Part shown: positions 41,669 through 53,034 of the stretch, piece by piece
Position numbering within the stretch: position 1 is the first letter of the stretch
Layout of the letters: each line of letters begins with the position of its first letter
From: Phytophthora sp. 'mugwort'
Taxonomy: Eukaryota; Oomycota; Peronosporomycetes; Peronosporales; Peronosporaceae
Assembly: GCA_033558025.1 (NCBI GenBank)
Contig: JAUCEF010000007.1
Coordinates: 6,634,001-6,698,000, forward strand
Direction: 5' to 3'
Length of the DNA stretch: 64,000 nucleotides
Position numbers and translations under genes: made by a program
The notes under the pieces: model-generated
What the model was told of the DNA's origin: nothing
Seen by the model: the letters and a program-made list of their open reading frames with translations, nothing else
Databases searched by the model: none

Positions 41669-44155
41669 ATGCACGAGAAGACGCAGGTAGACATCGAGTT
41701 TGGCATCTCGGACGCCGCGCCGCTCACCAGCGAGCCTGACCTCGAAGAGATGGGGTCGGGGGCCTCCGCAGCCCTAGCCTACGCCCGTACACTGGACTTG
41801 CAGCCGCCGCTCATCGGCATCTCAGTGCTGGGGGCGCTGCTGCTGCTATTCGGCGGCAGCTTCCGCCCCATCTTCCTGGTCTTCACAATCTGTGGCTACG
41901 GCGCTGTGTTCTCGCTCTACCTGTCGCACTGGGTGCTATCCAAGGATACGGGCACGGTTGAAATGAAGGAGGTGGCCACGCCCATCCGCCAGGGCGCCGA
42001 GGGTTTTCTCAAGATTCAGTACACGGCGATCGCCCGGATGGCTGTGGCCATTGCGGGATTAATCTTCTTCAGTTACGCGCTGCGACCCAGCAGTACGTTG
42101 AGCTCTGGCGTAGAGAAGCTCGGCAACGTCACGCTCGGCCTCGTGTCCTCTATAGCCTTCCTGATCGGAGCAGTGTGTTCTGCAGCTGCGGGATACGTGA
42201 GCATGTGGGTCTCGGCCAGGTCCAATATCCGCGTGGCCAGTGCCGCGCGTGGGTCCTATGGAGAGGCCTTGCTGGTCTGCTTTCGAGGCGGAGCCTTCTC
42301 GGCCGTGCTGGACATCACGCTTTGTGTGGGCGGAGTCAGCACGTTGTATGTGATGCTGTACGTTTTATTCGGGTCTCTGCTGCGTCCGACAGAGATCCCG
42401 TTGTTGATGGTTGGCTATGGATTTGGAGCGTCATTTGTGGCGCTTTTCATGCAACTTGGTGGGGGAATTTACACTAAGGCAGCGGACGTTGGAGCTGATC
42501 TGGTTGGAAAGGTTGAAGTAGGGATACCTGAGGACGACCCGCGGAACCCAGCGGTGATTGCTGATTTGGTGGGAGACATGGTGGGCGACTGTGTTGGCAG
42601 TAGTGCTGACGTGTTTGAGTCGGTCGCTGCGGAGATTATTGGCGCAATGATTCTAGGCGGTACATTGGCACGTGAGGCTCAACTGCCGTACCCTGTGGCT
42701 TTTGTGTTCTTCCCGGTGGTTGTGCACGCCTTCGATATTGTAGTGAGCAGTGTTGGCATTTTAATGGTGCGCGCTCCCTCTGACGTTGAGGCTTCGCGTG
42801 CCGACCACAATCCGATGGCCACTCTGCAGACTGGCTACAACGTCTCACTATCATTGGCACTGGCTGGGTTTGCCTTCACCACGCGTTGGTTGCTATACAC
42901 GCCAGAGTACCCCACGGCATGGATGAATTTTTTCTTGTGCGGTGTGGTCGGTATGCTCACGGCCTTTGTCTTTGTCAAGTCGACACAGTACTACACGGAC
43001 TACGCGTATCCGCCTGTGCGCAGCATTGCTAAGGCGAGCACCACGGGTCATGGCACCAATATCATTACCGGTGTGGCTGTTGGCATGAAGTCTACCGTCG
43101 TGCCGACTATTATGGTGAGTTTCGCTGTGATCTCCGCCTATCACTTGGGAGCTGCTTCTGGTATAGGCGGTATGGGGAACCGCCACGCTGGACTCTTTGG
43201 AACGGCCGTGGCCACCATGGGAATGCTCTCGTCAGCGGTGTTTGTGCTGGCTATGAACAATTACGGCCCCATTGCTGACAATGCTGGCGGCATTGCCGAG
43301 ATGAGCCGCCAACCCGACTACGTGCGTGACGCTACAGACAAGTTGGATGCTGCTGGGAATGTGACCAAGGCAATTACTAAAGGCTATTCAATTGGCTCGG
43401 CAGCTCTGGCTTGTTTCGTGCTGTTTGGCGCTTTCATGGACGAGTTCTCAGAGTTCGCTGGTCGTGAGTTCAACACGGTGGATATTGCGACAGTGGAGGT
43501 TCTGGTGGGCGGTCTATTGGGTACAATGATGGTGTTTTTCTTTACGGGACTTGCCGTTGCTGCTGTGGGCGAGACGGCTGGAGAGGTTGTGAACGAGGTT
43601 CGCCACCAGTTTGAGATATATCCCGGCATCATGGAGTACAAGGAGAAGCCCGACTACCGCAGGTGCGTTGCGCTTGTCACCAAGGCCGCCTTGAAGCAGA
43701 TGCGTTTACCAGGCCTGCTGGCTGTGCTGATGCCGATCTCCGTTGGTATTATTTTCCGTGTGGTACGTCACTTATACTTAATTTTTGTCTTTCACCTTCT
43801 GTGTATTGAGGCTAAGGTTGTGCGTTTGCTTCCTTGTTTCCAGATTGGTGAGTTACAGGGCAAGCCGCTTTTGGGAGCTGAGGTTCTGGCTGGCTATCTC
43901 ATGTTCGGCACGGTGACGGGCATCATGATGGCTTTGTTCCTGGACAATGTGGGGGGTGCTTGGGATAACGCTAAGAAGTACGTCGAGCTGGGTAACTTCG
44001 GGGGCAAGGGCAGCGAGGCGCACAAAGCTGCTGTCACTGGCGACACAGTCGGCGATCCGTTCAAGGACACGGCTGGTCCGGCACTACACGTGGTCATCAA
44101 GCTGTTGTCCACGACGGTGCTAGTGTTTGGGCCGCTGTTTGTGTCGCGCCAGTAA
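41669..44155 (+). CDS. Proton-translocating pyrophosphatase, type II (K+ independent)
   Basis: This pump uses pyrophosphate hydrolysis to acidify endomembrane compartments. It has an 81 nt intron at 43763-43843 (GTACGT ... CCAG); removing it gives 801 residues, retaining it leaves the frame open (828). Catalytic signatures are DVGADLVGKVE and ADLVGDMVGDCVGSSADVFE, resembling the plant AVP2 form. The GNVTKAITKGYSIGSAAL segment carries Lys where K+-dependent enzymes have Ala, hence type II. There are about 15 membrane segments. The start is fixed by the ATG at 41669. It is divergent with the acyl-CoA dehydrogenase. High G+C codon choice suggests steady expression. Confidence 0.93.
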   Translation: MHEKTQVDIEFGISDAAPLTSEPDLEEMGSGASAALAYARTLDLQPPLIGISVLGALLLLFGGSFRPIFLVFTICGYGAVFSLYLSHWVLSKDTGTVEMKEVATPIRQGAEGFLKIQYTAIARMAVAIAGLIFFSYALRPSSTLSSGVEKLGNVTLGLVSSIAFLIGAVCSAAAGYVSMWVSARSNIRVASAARGSYGEALLVCFRGGAFSAVLDITLCVGGVSTLYVMLYVLFGSLLRPTEIPLLMVGYGFGASFVALFMQLGGGIYTKAADVGADLVGKVEVGIPEDDPRNPAVIADLVGDMVGDCVGSSADVFESVAAEIIGAMILGGTLAREAQLPYPVAFVFFPVVVHAFDIVVSSVGILMVRAPSDVEASRADHNPMATLQTGYNVSLSLALAGFAFTTRWLLYTPEYPTAWMNFFLCGVVGMLTAFVFVKSTQYYTDYAYPPVRSIAKASTTGHGTNIITGVAVGMKSTVVPTIMVSFAVISAYHLGAASGIGGMGNRHAGLFGTAVATMGMLSSAVFVLAMNNYGPIADNAGGIAEMSRQPDYVRDATDKLDAAGNVTKAITKGYSIGSAALACFVLFGAFMDEFSEFAGREFNTVDIATVEVLVGGLLGTMMVFFFTGLAVAAVGETAGEVVNEVRHQFEIYPGIMEYKEKPDYRRCVALVTKAALKQMRLPGLLAVLMPISVGIIFRVVRHLYLIFVFHLLCIEAKVVRLLPCFQIGELQGKPLLGAEVLAGYLMFGTVTGIMMALFLDNVGGAWDNAKKYVELGNFGGKGSEAHKAAVTGDTVGDPFKDTAGPALHVVIKLLSTTVLVFGPLFVSRQ

Positions 44156-44324
44156 ACGGCATTTATACAATTTTGTGGCGCCATGTACCAAGAGCTGTCG
44201 ACGCGATGATCTTAACCTCAGTGAAGCAAACGACAAGTAAGAGTAAGCACGTGCTTAACTGCTCTTGTAACACCTGAAACGATGAGTTTCCGCCCATTGA
44301 TCATCGTTTTTCTGTTGTTAAGCA
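44156..44324. other. Convergent spacer
   Basis: This lies between the pyrophosphatase and DCAF15-like stop codons. Nothing is recognised. Confidence 0.4.
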
Positions 44325-45895
44325 CTAAATCGTACTCGATATGGACAGTGGGTAGAGTGGGTTGTTGAGTTCTTGCAGAGATTCCTCACGTAGGAAAGCT
44401 TCGTTATTCCATGTCGCTGCTGTAGGCTCTGGTGGTAGTCGAGCATTTAAGTCTGCAAGAAATCTGCGAGCAATGCCTTGAGAGAGTTGACGCAGATCTC
44501 CACCCCCAGGCACCCTTAATGCTCGAATGTAATGGTGAATTCCAGTGAAAAGCTCCAAGGTGAGGAAAACAGCTACTCGAAAACATTGAGTACTTTGTCT
44601 TGAAGGAGCAGTGCTAGATGGCATTAGTGATGGAGCGAGAACCATAATGTAGAGCATAAAGACTGTTTTCTCTGTCGTGCTCGCCTGTCAAGGTACGCGA
44701 GACGTTAAAAGTGGTGGTATGCATAAACTACTGACTGAAACGAGCCTTACCCGAACGATCCTTAGTTCATAATCGACGAGATTGCAATGTCGAAGCGGTT
44801 TAAAAGCCTCCAAAAACTCTCCAATGAAAGGCTCCACATCAAAGAGATGCTGGCAAATGCACTTAAAAGTCACAATAAGCGCCACAATTGTCAGAAAATA
44901 TATTAATGCAAAAACAAGGTGAGATCAAGACCACGGTGGTTTTACTACAAGGAGTACCTCAATTTCTGTCGTATAGGAGCTGTCCGAATATGTATTCTGC
45001 TGCCGATGCTCTGTTGATTTCTTGAACGTGATCGGAAAGACAGGTGGATAATACCACGCATCTGCAGAGTTTTTCAGTTAAATTAAATTCTCACATAACG
45101 TTCGTGATAGGACGTACTTTGAGGGAAATGCGAGATCCCAAGACCTCTTGAAGTTACTGCTATTTGTTCTACAAATGGCAACATTGTTTCTCTCCGTCTG
45201 TATCGACTTCTGCAAGCATGGAAAACGAGAACATGCACCGCTGTCCCCGCATTCACCAGCAAGTAATGATACGCATTGGTTTCTCCCCTCATAAACTGCA
45301 TCAACTGCCACTTCTCCATCTTCTGCGTGAGCGCATGTTGGCTAAACTCGAAGCTCAGACTCGTCACCGCAGCTGCGAGCCCTCCCTCGTCCAACATCGG
45401 CGACGGAGCTACCACCACTCGGCAAAGTTGAGAACCCTCTCGATCGTCTGCTAAATTGTCCGTTGTGAAAGCAAGTACCAGACTATCGTCTGCACTTTGC
45501 CATACCTCTAAAGGGTTGCTCACGCCGTAGAGCGAAGTCCCTCCATCCACGCGAAGCCTGAATACGGTCTTTGGTGCTTCTCCGTCCTCTCTCCACTGAT
45601 AAAAGTCCTGGAGCTGGACTCGTCTCCATTGCACTTCGTAGCCTTCATCTAAACTGACGCAATACACTTTACCAACCACTACATTGTGAGTGCTATGAAC
45701 CACTAAGAGTTGATTCACTGTTATCATACCGAGGAAGTTCCCGTCGTTAGAGAAACCTAAGAGCACGCCGCCTTCTACGTGGCGAAACACCCGCCGTAAA
45801 CTGAGTCTTTGGCGCGGTAGATCCGGCTGGGAAGTCGCTCGTCCTGTGCGTTCTCGCCTAGCTAGAGCTACGCAGACGTTTACCCGCGCCCCCAT
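44325..45895 (-). CDS. DCAF15-like CUL4-DDB1 substrate receptor candidate
   Basis: Exons 45895-45100, 45061-44958, 44861-44751 and 44684-44325 give 456 residues; introns are 38, 96 and 66 nt. The first intron is tiny and its donor is GTTATG, so I am less sure of that junction. The N-terminal half reads RRVFRHVEGGVLLGFSNDGN, then SLYGVSNPLEVWQ, DDSLVLAFTTDN, and VVVAPSP, in the order of the divergent WD40 part of DCAF15. The C-terminal half (PPVFPITFKKS, FKPLRHCNLVDYELRIV, MLYIMVLAPSLMPSS) holds the region that follows. DCAF15 brings substrates to CUL4-DDB1 ubiquitin ligase. The relation is recognised by pattern and could be wrong. No ATG lies upstream in frame; the frame there opens with TTG. 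Confidence 0.55.
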
Positions 45896-46602
45896 TGCTG
45901 TCCTGAAGTGGAGGGAGATACTGTACTGTGCAAATTGTAGCGGTCGCACATGGCTACATTGCGGTGGTGGACACCAGGGAAGTTGAGTGTCTTTTAGTGT
46001 GAGCCGTTGTCTATTACACTCCGTTTCAAAAAAGGTTTGGGCATTTCTCTTCAAGGCAGCACCTCCCTCGAGTTCAAACCACTATTGTGTGCGGGTTTCA
46101 CGATTAAACAGGGCCCTGTGTCTTTCTCCGTACGAGTATTGTTGTTCAATAGTTTCAGGAGGGTATGAAGGGGCTACATGACGCCTAAAATGGTATCCTC
46201 TTTTCGGAACAGGTTTGGCTTCCCAAAATGAGATTTCAAATGCGAAAGTAAGCTCGGAGTTGGCTTCCGCGCTATACAGATAACGACAAAAAAACGGTCG
46301 TGTGTGTGTGACGCGAACGTGCCGAAGTTCTCATACAACTAATGGCTGAAAAAGGAGGATGCATATTCCATAAAATGTATATAAAATACACCAGTTAAAA
46401 GAAAAGCAGCCATTAAAACAGCTCGTTTACCGACTTCTGATTCGTTGAAAACAGTCATAGAACAAAATTCAATCTCTACACAAATTAGAAAAATCCATTT
46501 ACCAAAATATATTAATTTAGCGGATTCCCCCGGATAAGAGCCGTCTATTATTCAATAGAAGCCCTATCTGACAAGCTATCAGGAACTGGTACTAAGCCGT
46601 TT
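45896..46602. other. Upstream region and spacer, no gene
   Basis: No feature is recognised. It is A/T-rich from 46370 on. Confidence 0.4.
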
Positions 46603-46818
46603 CTATGATCGTGAACTCGTCGAGCGCATAAGGAAGCTCTGCTCAACAGCAGCATTGTCAACGCATACTCTCTCACGGTCAGCCCAATTCACACGAAATA
46701 ACTCATCGTACACATCGTGACGAGGGATGTGCCACTGCGTTTCATCACTCGAAAACCCCGCAGCAGCAACAGACTTGCTGACCACTGGGTCAGGTACACA
46801 GTCAATCCACGCTATCAC
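46603..46818 (-). pseudogene. pogo/tigger-like transposase C-terminal relic
   Basis: The minus strand reads MIAWIDCVPDPVVSKSVAAAGF followed by SSDETQWH; a tryptophan-rich helix plus VVSKSF-like turn is usual at the end of pogo/tigger DDE proteins. No core is attached. It is a short match by pattern only. Confidence 0.35.
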
Positions 46819-48668
46819 TTCCAGTTACTACGCCACAGTCTTCGACACACGGGAGGTCCCCATAATAGAAAGTGCGTCTGTGCTTTAGACAGTGCCGACA
46901 GTCAACGTATGCTATCCATCCATCCACCTGAGCTTCGTTTTGTCATACAAGTTGGAGGTTACTCTATTTAACACGTAGCTGGACCATTTTTGTGCGGGGG
47001 TCTTCTATCCGGGTGATGTCTTTTATCCGGGGAATCCGTTAGGTACCTGGCCACCCAACCCGTCCGGTAAGTCCTCGCCGCACGGCAACGACTGAAGATC
47101 CGCACCAACCATCCGACGTGCAGCCTTCTTGAATTCGAGGCCAAACCAAGTGTAACAACCATATGAGGCTCTACACTAGCTTGGCGCCGTCTGAGAGCGC
47201 CCACACAGGTAGCGAATGACTTGTTCTTGCTCCCGCTGTGTCAGTTCTGTCGGTCATCCAAGGCCATTCGCTATTTTCCGTTGATGTCTCAACATATGCG
47301 ATTGGATATAAAGCTGTTTGCGGCCAGACCGTGGAACATCACTAAAATATTTCTGCCTCAAGTGAATTCCTCGTGTCCTGCCACCCACTACAGCTTTTGC
47401 CAGCGCCGCTAAGAACCAGCGTTCGCCGCCACGATGCTTCGAGCCACCGGGAAAGCCGACATTCTTCAAAGACGCGGTGAGTGTTGTCATCTTTCTCGCA
47501 CATTGGCAAGCACATTTCCATCGATGGGTGGTTGCCGAGATCGGTAAAGGTCGCGCAAGAGGAGGTCAGGAACGGGTACAACAAACCTTTTTTGTAGAGC
47601 TACTAAAACTCCAACGGTTTTGCTAGATACATTTACCTTAAAAAAAGGTGTCTTTCAGTTGATTGGTACATATTTAAAACTAACTGCCACCCCTTCTTAA
47701 TAAACCTCACGTTGCACTCGTTTAATTTGAATCTCGTACAATCGGTTTTGGGTTTGCGCCTTGTGTGGCTCCAGCGCTCTACTATATGCAGGATGAACGT
47801 ATTGTACCGCCCACGAAAGAATATACAACTCCAAAACATATACCTTAACACGCTCGCACAAACTAACATAGGCTACGTCTGTATTTGTTTTGGTCAGACA
47901 GGTCTGCAACGACTACACCTCGTTATTTTTAAGAGACCGGACTGAACCGCAAGGTATTATTCCTTAAATTTTGCAGATCGATTCCTCGCGACAAACCACT
48001 CACGCCTCAAGCAAAGTGCAGGATTGAGAAGGCTCATGAGTACTTCACCAAAGAAGAAAAAAAAACGGGCGATCTGGCGGCGTGGAAACCCGGTAATCTG
48101 TAGCTGAATGACTTGACGTGGGGATCAGCAGCCATTGGGCACATCATGTCATTCTGGAACAAAATTTCTGGAACCATGTTTGACGAGGTTCGGAAGACTT
48201 GCCATTGTAGTGATGTGTGCTTCTAATAGCTACGCATCACTACCTGCTTGTTTTATAATCTTGTTGAAGTTACGTGAGATAAAGCTCAGTGGACAAACCA
48301 AAATTTCATCCCAGGAGCGACCCGCGAGTTTGCCATCGCTGAGAATGAAGCAACTTGTCCGATCACAGCTCGGCCTATTGCCGACCACGCCGCAAAGTCA
48401 TGGATAAGATCCCTGTGCGAAGCATGTGTCGACGGCTGCTACGTATGCTTCCATATTCGGGGTAAGAGCATTTCCACCGGCGCGCGCTTACGACGCGCTA
48501 AACCGGTTCCGTGCGAATCATTTTGGAGCGGTAATTTATCCCCCCTTCACTCGTTTTCGCGCTATCCACAACTGTTTGCGCTAAACTTTTCCCAATCTCG
48601 CCAAAGACAAATCCGCGCCGATTACGCCAAAAATGCATCTCTGATATTTATTAGAATATTTCTCATAA
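46819..48668. other. Transposon-rich spacer, no intact gene
   Basis: Open stretches on the minus strand at 46968-47590 and on the plus strand at 47712-48407 resemble no family I know. The region lacks G+C third-position bias. A GC-rich palindromic stretch lies near 48470-48510 (GGCGCGCGCTTACGACGCGC). Confidence 0.4.
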
Positions 48669-49474
48669 TTGTCAGAGTTGGGTGGGCGAGTGCCTCGGAG
48701 AAATTACATTCTGAAATACAACGGAAAACAGTGGGGAGCAAAAGGCATGGCGCTCGGCAGCCACTTAACAGAGCAGGAAGAAGAGGAGTTGTGCCGTTCG
48801 TACCTCAATCATGTGACTGAACACGCTAGAAATACGAACAAATCGTCAAGTATGTTCTGGGGAAAGCGCAGGGCATATTTTTCTATGCGAATCGTCAAGC
48901 GCGGTCGGTGGGGGGTGGGGTGGGGGGCTTTCCGTAAACAGCGGTCCCTCTCAGTGTAAACGGGGGGATTTACTGGTGATGTGAAGCGCTAGGTAGGCGC
49001 GATTATTGAAGCGTCTCCGGTGATGACGAGACCGCCTGCGCCTAGAATTCAACCACGTTATGGAAGATGAAGAAAGAATTGAAAACAGAAACCGTTCAAA
49101 TTATCTGACTGCAAGTGCGTCCTGTCCGCCGAATCGAATTGTGCGACTAATGGCGCGACAAAGCCGGTTAGAAACGCCGCGCCGAATGAGCTGCCGCAAG
49201 ACCAGACCGAGTCCGAGATGGCGCGCCATGGAGGGAACGAAGCAGCGAAGGCCGACGCTAAAGCAGATGAGAACACGGCGTGCTCGAACAAGAAATTCGC
49301 CGTGGCAACGACGGCAATGGTTTTGTCCAGCAATAAGCGCGTCGGAGCAATCAAGGAGCTTAATGAACTCGCCATTTTCTCGGTACGCCTTACTCAAGCT
49401 GGTCCAGATGCCTACGAACACTTCCGTATTAACGTGCAGAGGTACTGCACGCTTTGGAGAGGCGTGCCGTAACC
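48669..49474 (+). pseudogene. NAM/Myb-like protein relic (Harbinger-type second ORF?)
   Basis: The first part (48669-48959) reads HLTEQEEEELCRSYLNHVTE and SSSMFWGKRRAYF, in the style of the Myb/SANT-like and NAM-associated proteins carried by PIF/Harbinger transposons. After breaks around 48960-49210 it resumes with an acidic/charged stretch and ends KKFAVATTAMVLSSNKRVGA and ITKELNELAIFSV-like C-terminal residues (to 49474). These would bind DNA in the element. Frame breaks make it non-coding now. A GGGG-rich block lies at 48908-48927. Confidence 0.4.
48908..48927 (+). repeat. G-quadruplex-capable run
   Basis: GTGGGGGGTGGGGTGGGGGG holds three G runs of 6, 4 and 6 that can be split into at least four G3 tracts. 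It lies in the middle of the NAM-like relic. Confidence 0.4.
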
Positions 49475-49490
49475 CCATACAAATGCACAT

Positions 49491-49732
49491 TGTGTACACA
49501 ATTGATACATAATTAGCATACTAAAATCAAGTTATTAATAGTGTGCTAACCTTTTGGCCAGTCTCAAATACAAACTCCTGTATAGAAAGTCTCCAATATT
49601 ACCCTGATTATACTCAAAATTGGCTTATTCAGCGTGAAAAACGCTACAGCTGAGTCAAAGTTGAGGGTAAAACGCCCTGGATTGGCTACGTTAGGTTGAA
49701 AATTATGGGTGTTCTATCCGTTGGCCAGCACT
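49491..49732. repeat. 245 bp direct repeat, copy A
   Basis: This is about 95 percent identical to 51044-51292. Both begin TGTACACAATTG, include TTATTAATAGTGTGCTAACC, and end ATCCGTTGGCCAGCACT. It may be a solo LTR or non-autonomous element. Coding content is nil. Confidence 0.85.
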
Positions 49733-49854
49733 GTAAACGCAAAGCCAAGCCTTGCCGAAAGTGAGGTGCAGGCGGCCAGGCAGGATTGGGACAGACATGA
49801 TTTTTAACACTGACTGTTTACTTTTTTGCTTTTCACAATAAAATGATAATAGAC

Positions 49855-50330
49855 CGTTTTGTTTTGCGGGAAGATAGGAATCTGGGATTTTAGAAATCGA
49901 TTCGTCGCCCATTGCGTCCGTCTTGCTGGCACCGTCGAACCCAAAAACCTGGACACGTTAATCCAGAAGAGTAGAAGCGCTATCTTCAGCAGCATGTGGT
50001 CCCGTCTAGCGAAGCCAAGTGGCCCTCGGAGGATCAGCACAAGCCCATCTACATTCAGCAGCCCCCCCCCCCACACACACAGACAACATTTCTCCTAATG
50101 ATCCAGACATTAGGGTGGTCTAATCAGCGGGTGGCTGGTTGGTGATTAAGCCGCGAAACTCGCCTGGCATAAACGTATTGGACGTAGGCTACTTCTCATC
50201 TATCCAGGCTCTCCAGTGCCAAGAAGATTGCTACAATATCAATCACGTGGCAAACAAAACGTGGCTGACAGAATACAAAGTAAGGAAATGCAAAGCGGAG
50301 AGTAGCCCAGGTGATAAACTGCGCTGCTAG
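49855..50330 (+). pseudogene. mariner-like transposase relic
   Basis: The plus strand contains FCGKIGIWDF, a typical early motif of plant-type mariner transposases. In another frame KPIYIQQ then leads into an 11-C tract at 50062-50072, then NDPDIRVV, and finally PRNSPGINVLDVGYFSS and IQALQ. The last block is the conserved third catalytic region (N-S-P-D/G-L-N-V-L-D). The tract replaces the second catalytic Asp (QQD-N-A). A stop follows at 50120 and other frame shifts are present. It is dead. Confidence 0.7.
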
Positions 50331-51043
50331 TATTTATACTGATATACTAATGAATAATGCGCCCGTGCTTTCTAGGGTTGTTATGACGGCTGCAGGAATA
50401 ATAACTTGCGCTGCCAGCACGCACAGAGGAAGCTCGACATGCTGTCAGAGCGAAATACATGGCGCTTTCGTCAAGAAATCGATTGAGCATTGGAGTTCAG
50501 CAACTACAAAAACGTAAAGGCATTCCTGAACCATCCGGCTATCACGGTAACTTTGAGGGTTGAGAGATGTTTCACTAATTTTCTGTGCGACACTGAAAAT
50601 AATTATGGCCTTTATTTTTGTATACCCACGTCGCGAGTGATTAGTATTTTACAGATTAAACATTTTTATCTCGCTCTGGCAGTCGTCCAGCAACTCACAT
50701 CTCTTTCTCACGAGTTGAGCAGTGTTATTCAATGTACACCCCTTACATACAATCTGCTATAGGTTAGGATCATCTGAGGTATTGCTGTAACCTCTAGACT
50801 CTGTAACAAACTATTAGCAATTCTTCAATACAACAGCTGTGTATTTCTATATAAATACCCCCACACAAGTGCACTGCATTTTCTCGCTGTTGTGAGAGGT
50901 GCAATACGAGCCAGTGCGAATCCGAACTTTGCGAATAGACTCCTATGTGTGCAGTGATACTCCAAGGGAAAATTATGCTCGCCGTCGACCATCTCGGAGT
51001 CCCCCCCCTACTCGTTTTCACCAGATTTGGCGACAAACCCAAC
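50331..51043. other. Spacer between the 245 bp repeats, nothing recognised
   Basis: This is A/T-rich. Short open stretches at 50311-50762 have no similarity I can see. A C8 run lies at 51001-51008. Confidence 0.4.
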
Positions 51044-51292
51044 AAGTGTACACAATTGGTACATAATTAGCATACTAAAATGAAGTTATTAATAGTGTGC
51101 TAACCTTTTGACCAGTCTCAAATACAAATTCCTGTATAGAAAGTCTCTCAATATTACCCTGATTGTATTCAAATTTGGTTGGCTTATTCAGCGTGAAAAA
51201 CGCTACAGCTGAGTCAAAGTTGAGGGTAAAACGCCCTGGATTGGCTACGTTAGGTTGAAAATTATGGGTGTTCTATCCGTTGGCCAGCACTA
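51044..51292. repeat. 245 bp direct repeat, copy B
   Basis: This is a second copy of 49491-49732 in the same orientation, with a few substitutions and a small TTGG insertion in the middle. It stands about 1.3 kb from copy A. Confidence 0.85.
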
Positions 51293-51465
51293 TAGTACCG
51301 GTACCAACCCATAAAATCGACTCATACCATATTTCCGACTCAAAACAACTATGCCAGAAATTGCAAATATAGCCATCGGTCTTAAATTCAGACCTCTTCT
51401 CATTGGCCAAAATCCATGTATTTTTTTTATTTGTTGCCGAGCGCAGCGAAGGCGGCCTCTCCACG

Positions 51466-51812
51466 CGATAGGAGTAGTGAAGCGAGCTGGAAGAGCGAGC
51501 TGAACGGGTTCCAACCTACATAGTAGTACTGGAGCAGCGAGTGGAAGGGAGTGGGACTAGATAGGAGTGGCGAATGCAGCCGGAACAGCAAGCGGAAATG
51601 AGTGGGACGCGATAGGAGTAGTGAAGCGAGCTGGAACAGCGGGCGGAAATGAGTGGGACGCGATAGGAGCAGTGAAGCGAGCTGGAACATCGAGCGGAAC
51701 GGAGGGGACCCGATAGGAGTAGTGAAGCGAGTTGGAACAGCGAGCGGAACAGAATAGGGCTCGATAGGAGCACCATAGCGGGCTGGAATAGCGAACGCAA
51801 CGGAGGTGATTA
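51466..51812. repeat. 51 bp minisatellite
   Basis: About six copies of a 51-base unit beginning GATAGGAGTAGTGAAGCGAG start at 51466 (extended copy), 51560, 51611, 51662, 51712 and 51763. Because 51 is three times 17, the minus strand stays open and reads a 17-residue repeat (RPTHFRPLFQLASLLLS). Confidence 0.85.
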
Positions 51813-51968
51813 CTACCGGAGCGAAGCGTAGGTAGCTTTTCCTAGCAGTGGAGCGAGCTCTAGAGCGAGTGAAACGGGCACCCTTCAGACTTTCACTACC
51901 GCCGCGTAGCGGCGGCGCGTGGCAAGTGCACACATACGTGTAATGGGAGAGGTCTTACCTTGGTCTAG

Positions 51969-52600
51969 CTACAGCAGCCATGAATATGGGCTTGCCAATG
52001 AAGCGTCTGTTTTTTCGCCCATTATGAGGCACCGTCTCTCCTGGCAGTATGTAGAACACGTTCGTGACCCTGTCCTCATTAAACCTCTTCGCGTCCACAC
52101 GCAGAACATTTTACATAGACGAGTTAGGGGGGCTTCCTGGATGTGCACGACATTTTTTAATGGCGTGCCGCAGACGAGCGTTTTTGTTCTCCCTGGTGAG
52201 TAGGGAATGGATGTGCTTGAGCGACGCAACAGCTGCCCGTGAGCAATGGCGTCGCAAATGACGGAGTACGAAATGCCCATTTCTTCCGCCACGCATTGCT
52301 GCGTCATGCGTCGGCACAAGGGCAGAGCGGCGATGTGCTTCAAATACGAGGAACGGTCCAATAAATTCCGACCCCCTCTGCCTCTTTGCTGACCAACCCA
52401 TTACTGCCTTGAGAGACTCGCATCCGCTTGAAAAAGCGATCAAATGCGGCTAATGGTGCTCCATCAGCGCCAAAATGTTCGACAATATCTTCCGCCCCCC
52501 CCCCCCAGTTCCACACGCTGTGCACGCTGTACATATGTATGAAGAGCACAACGTCTTGGCGCTCTCTTGTCGACATGTTCGGCTTAAAATTGGCGTTCAT
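51969..52600 (-). pseudogene. mariner/Tc1-type N-terminal relic
   Basis: The minus strand begins near 52600 (MSTRERQDVVLFIHMYSVHS), breaks at the C12 tract (52495-52506), and continues in another frame with a helix-turn-helix (MTQQCVAEEMGISYSVICDA) at 52300. The catalytic motifs are absent. Position and HTH fit a mariner N-terminus, but the assignment is tentative. Confidence 0.4.
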
Positions 52601-53034
52601 GGCGGAAAGAGGGCGGGCTTGGCTTGGGAGAGTGCAAGTGGTGCTTCCGTTCGCGGTTGCAAACGTAAAGCGATTTCATGAGGAAAAATTAACAACGTTT
52701 GCTGCTTTCCGCTGCACTATTTTATTGCTTGCTGTATTTTCTTCGATGGCTGCTCACAGAAATGACAGCTGTTTACGAATCTGACCAGTCACAGGCCGGA
52801 TTTTATGGATTGTCCATGGAGCCCATATCTGCATTCGGAGGGCGCCACAAAAAACTCATTTTGCGTCGAAGGCGCTACCACTATTATGGGCGTAAATTCC
52901 CTTTTCGTACCCTATAGTAAGTTGTTTATATACCACCCAGAGTAGTGTCGTACCTTCATTTGAGGTCAGCGGCTCATTGACGAGTCGTAAAGCAAATCCA
53001 AGGATACCGGGTGCGGCCTACGCTACAGTGGTTT
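52601..53034. other. Spacer, no gene supported
   Basis: A short basic open stretch at 52699-52917 has no recognisable family. Confidence 0.4.

Noticed and set aside
46052..46054. Upstream start of the DCAF15-like gene at 46054
   Set aside because: The codon is TTG, not ATG; the first in-frame ATG is at 45895.
51427..51933. 168-codon minus open frame as a repetitive protein gene
   Set aside because: It is produced by a 51 bp minisatellite; no ATG context or signal supports coding.
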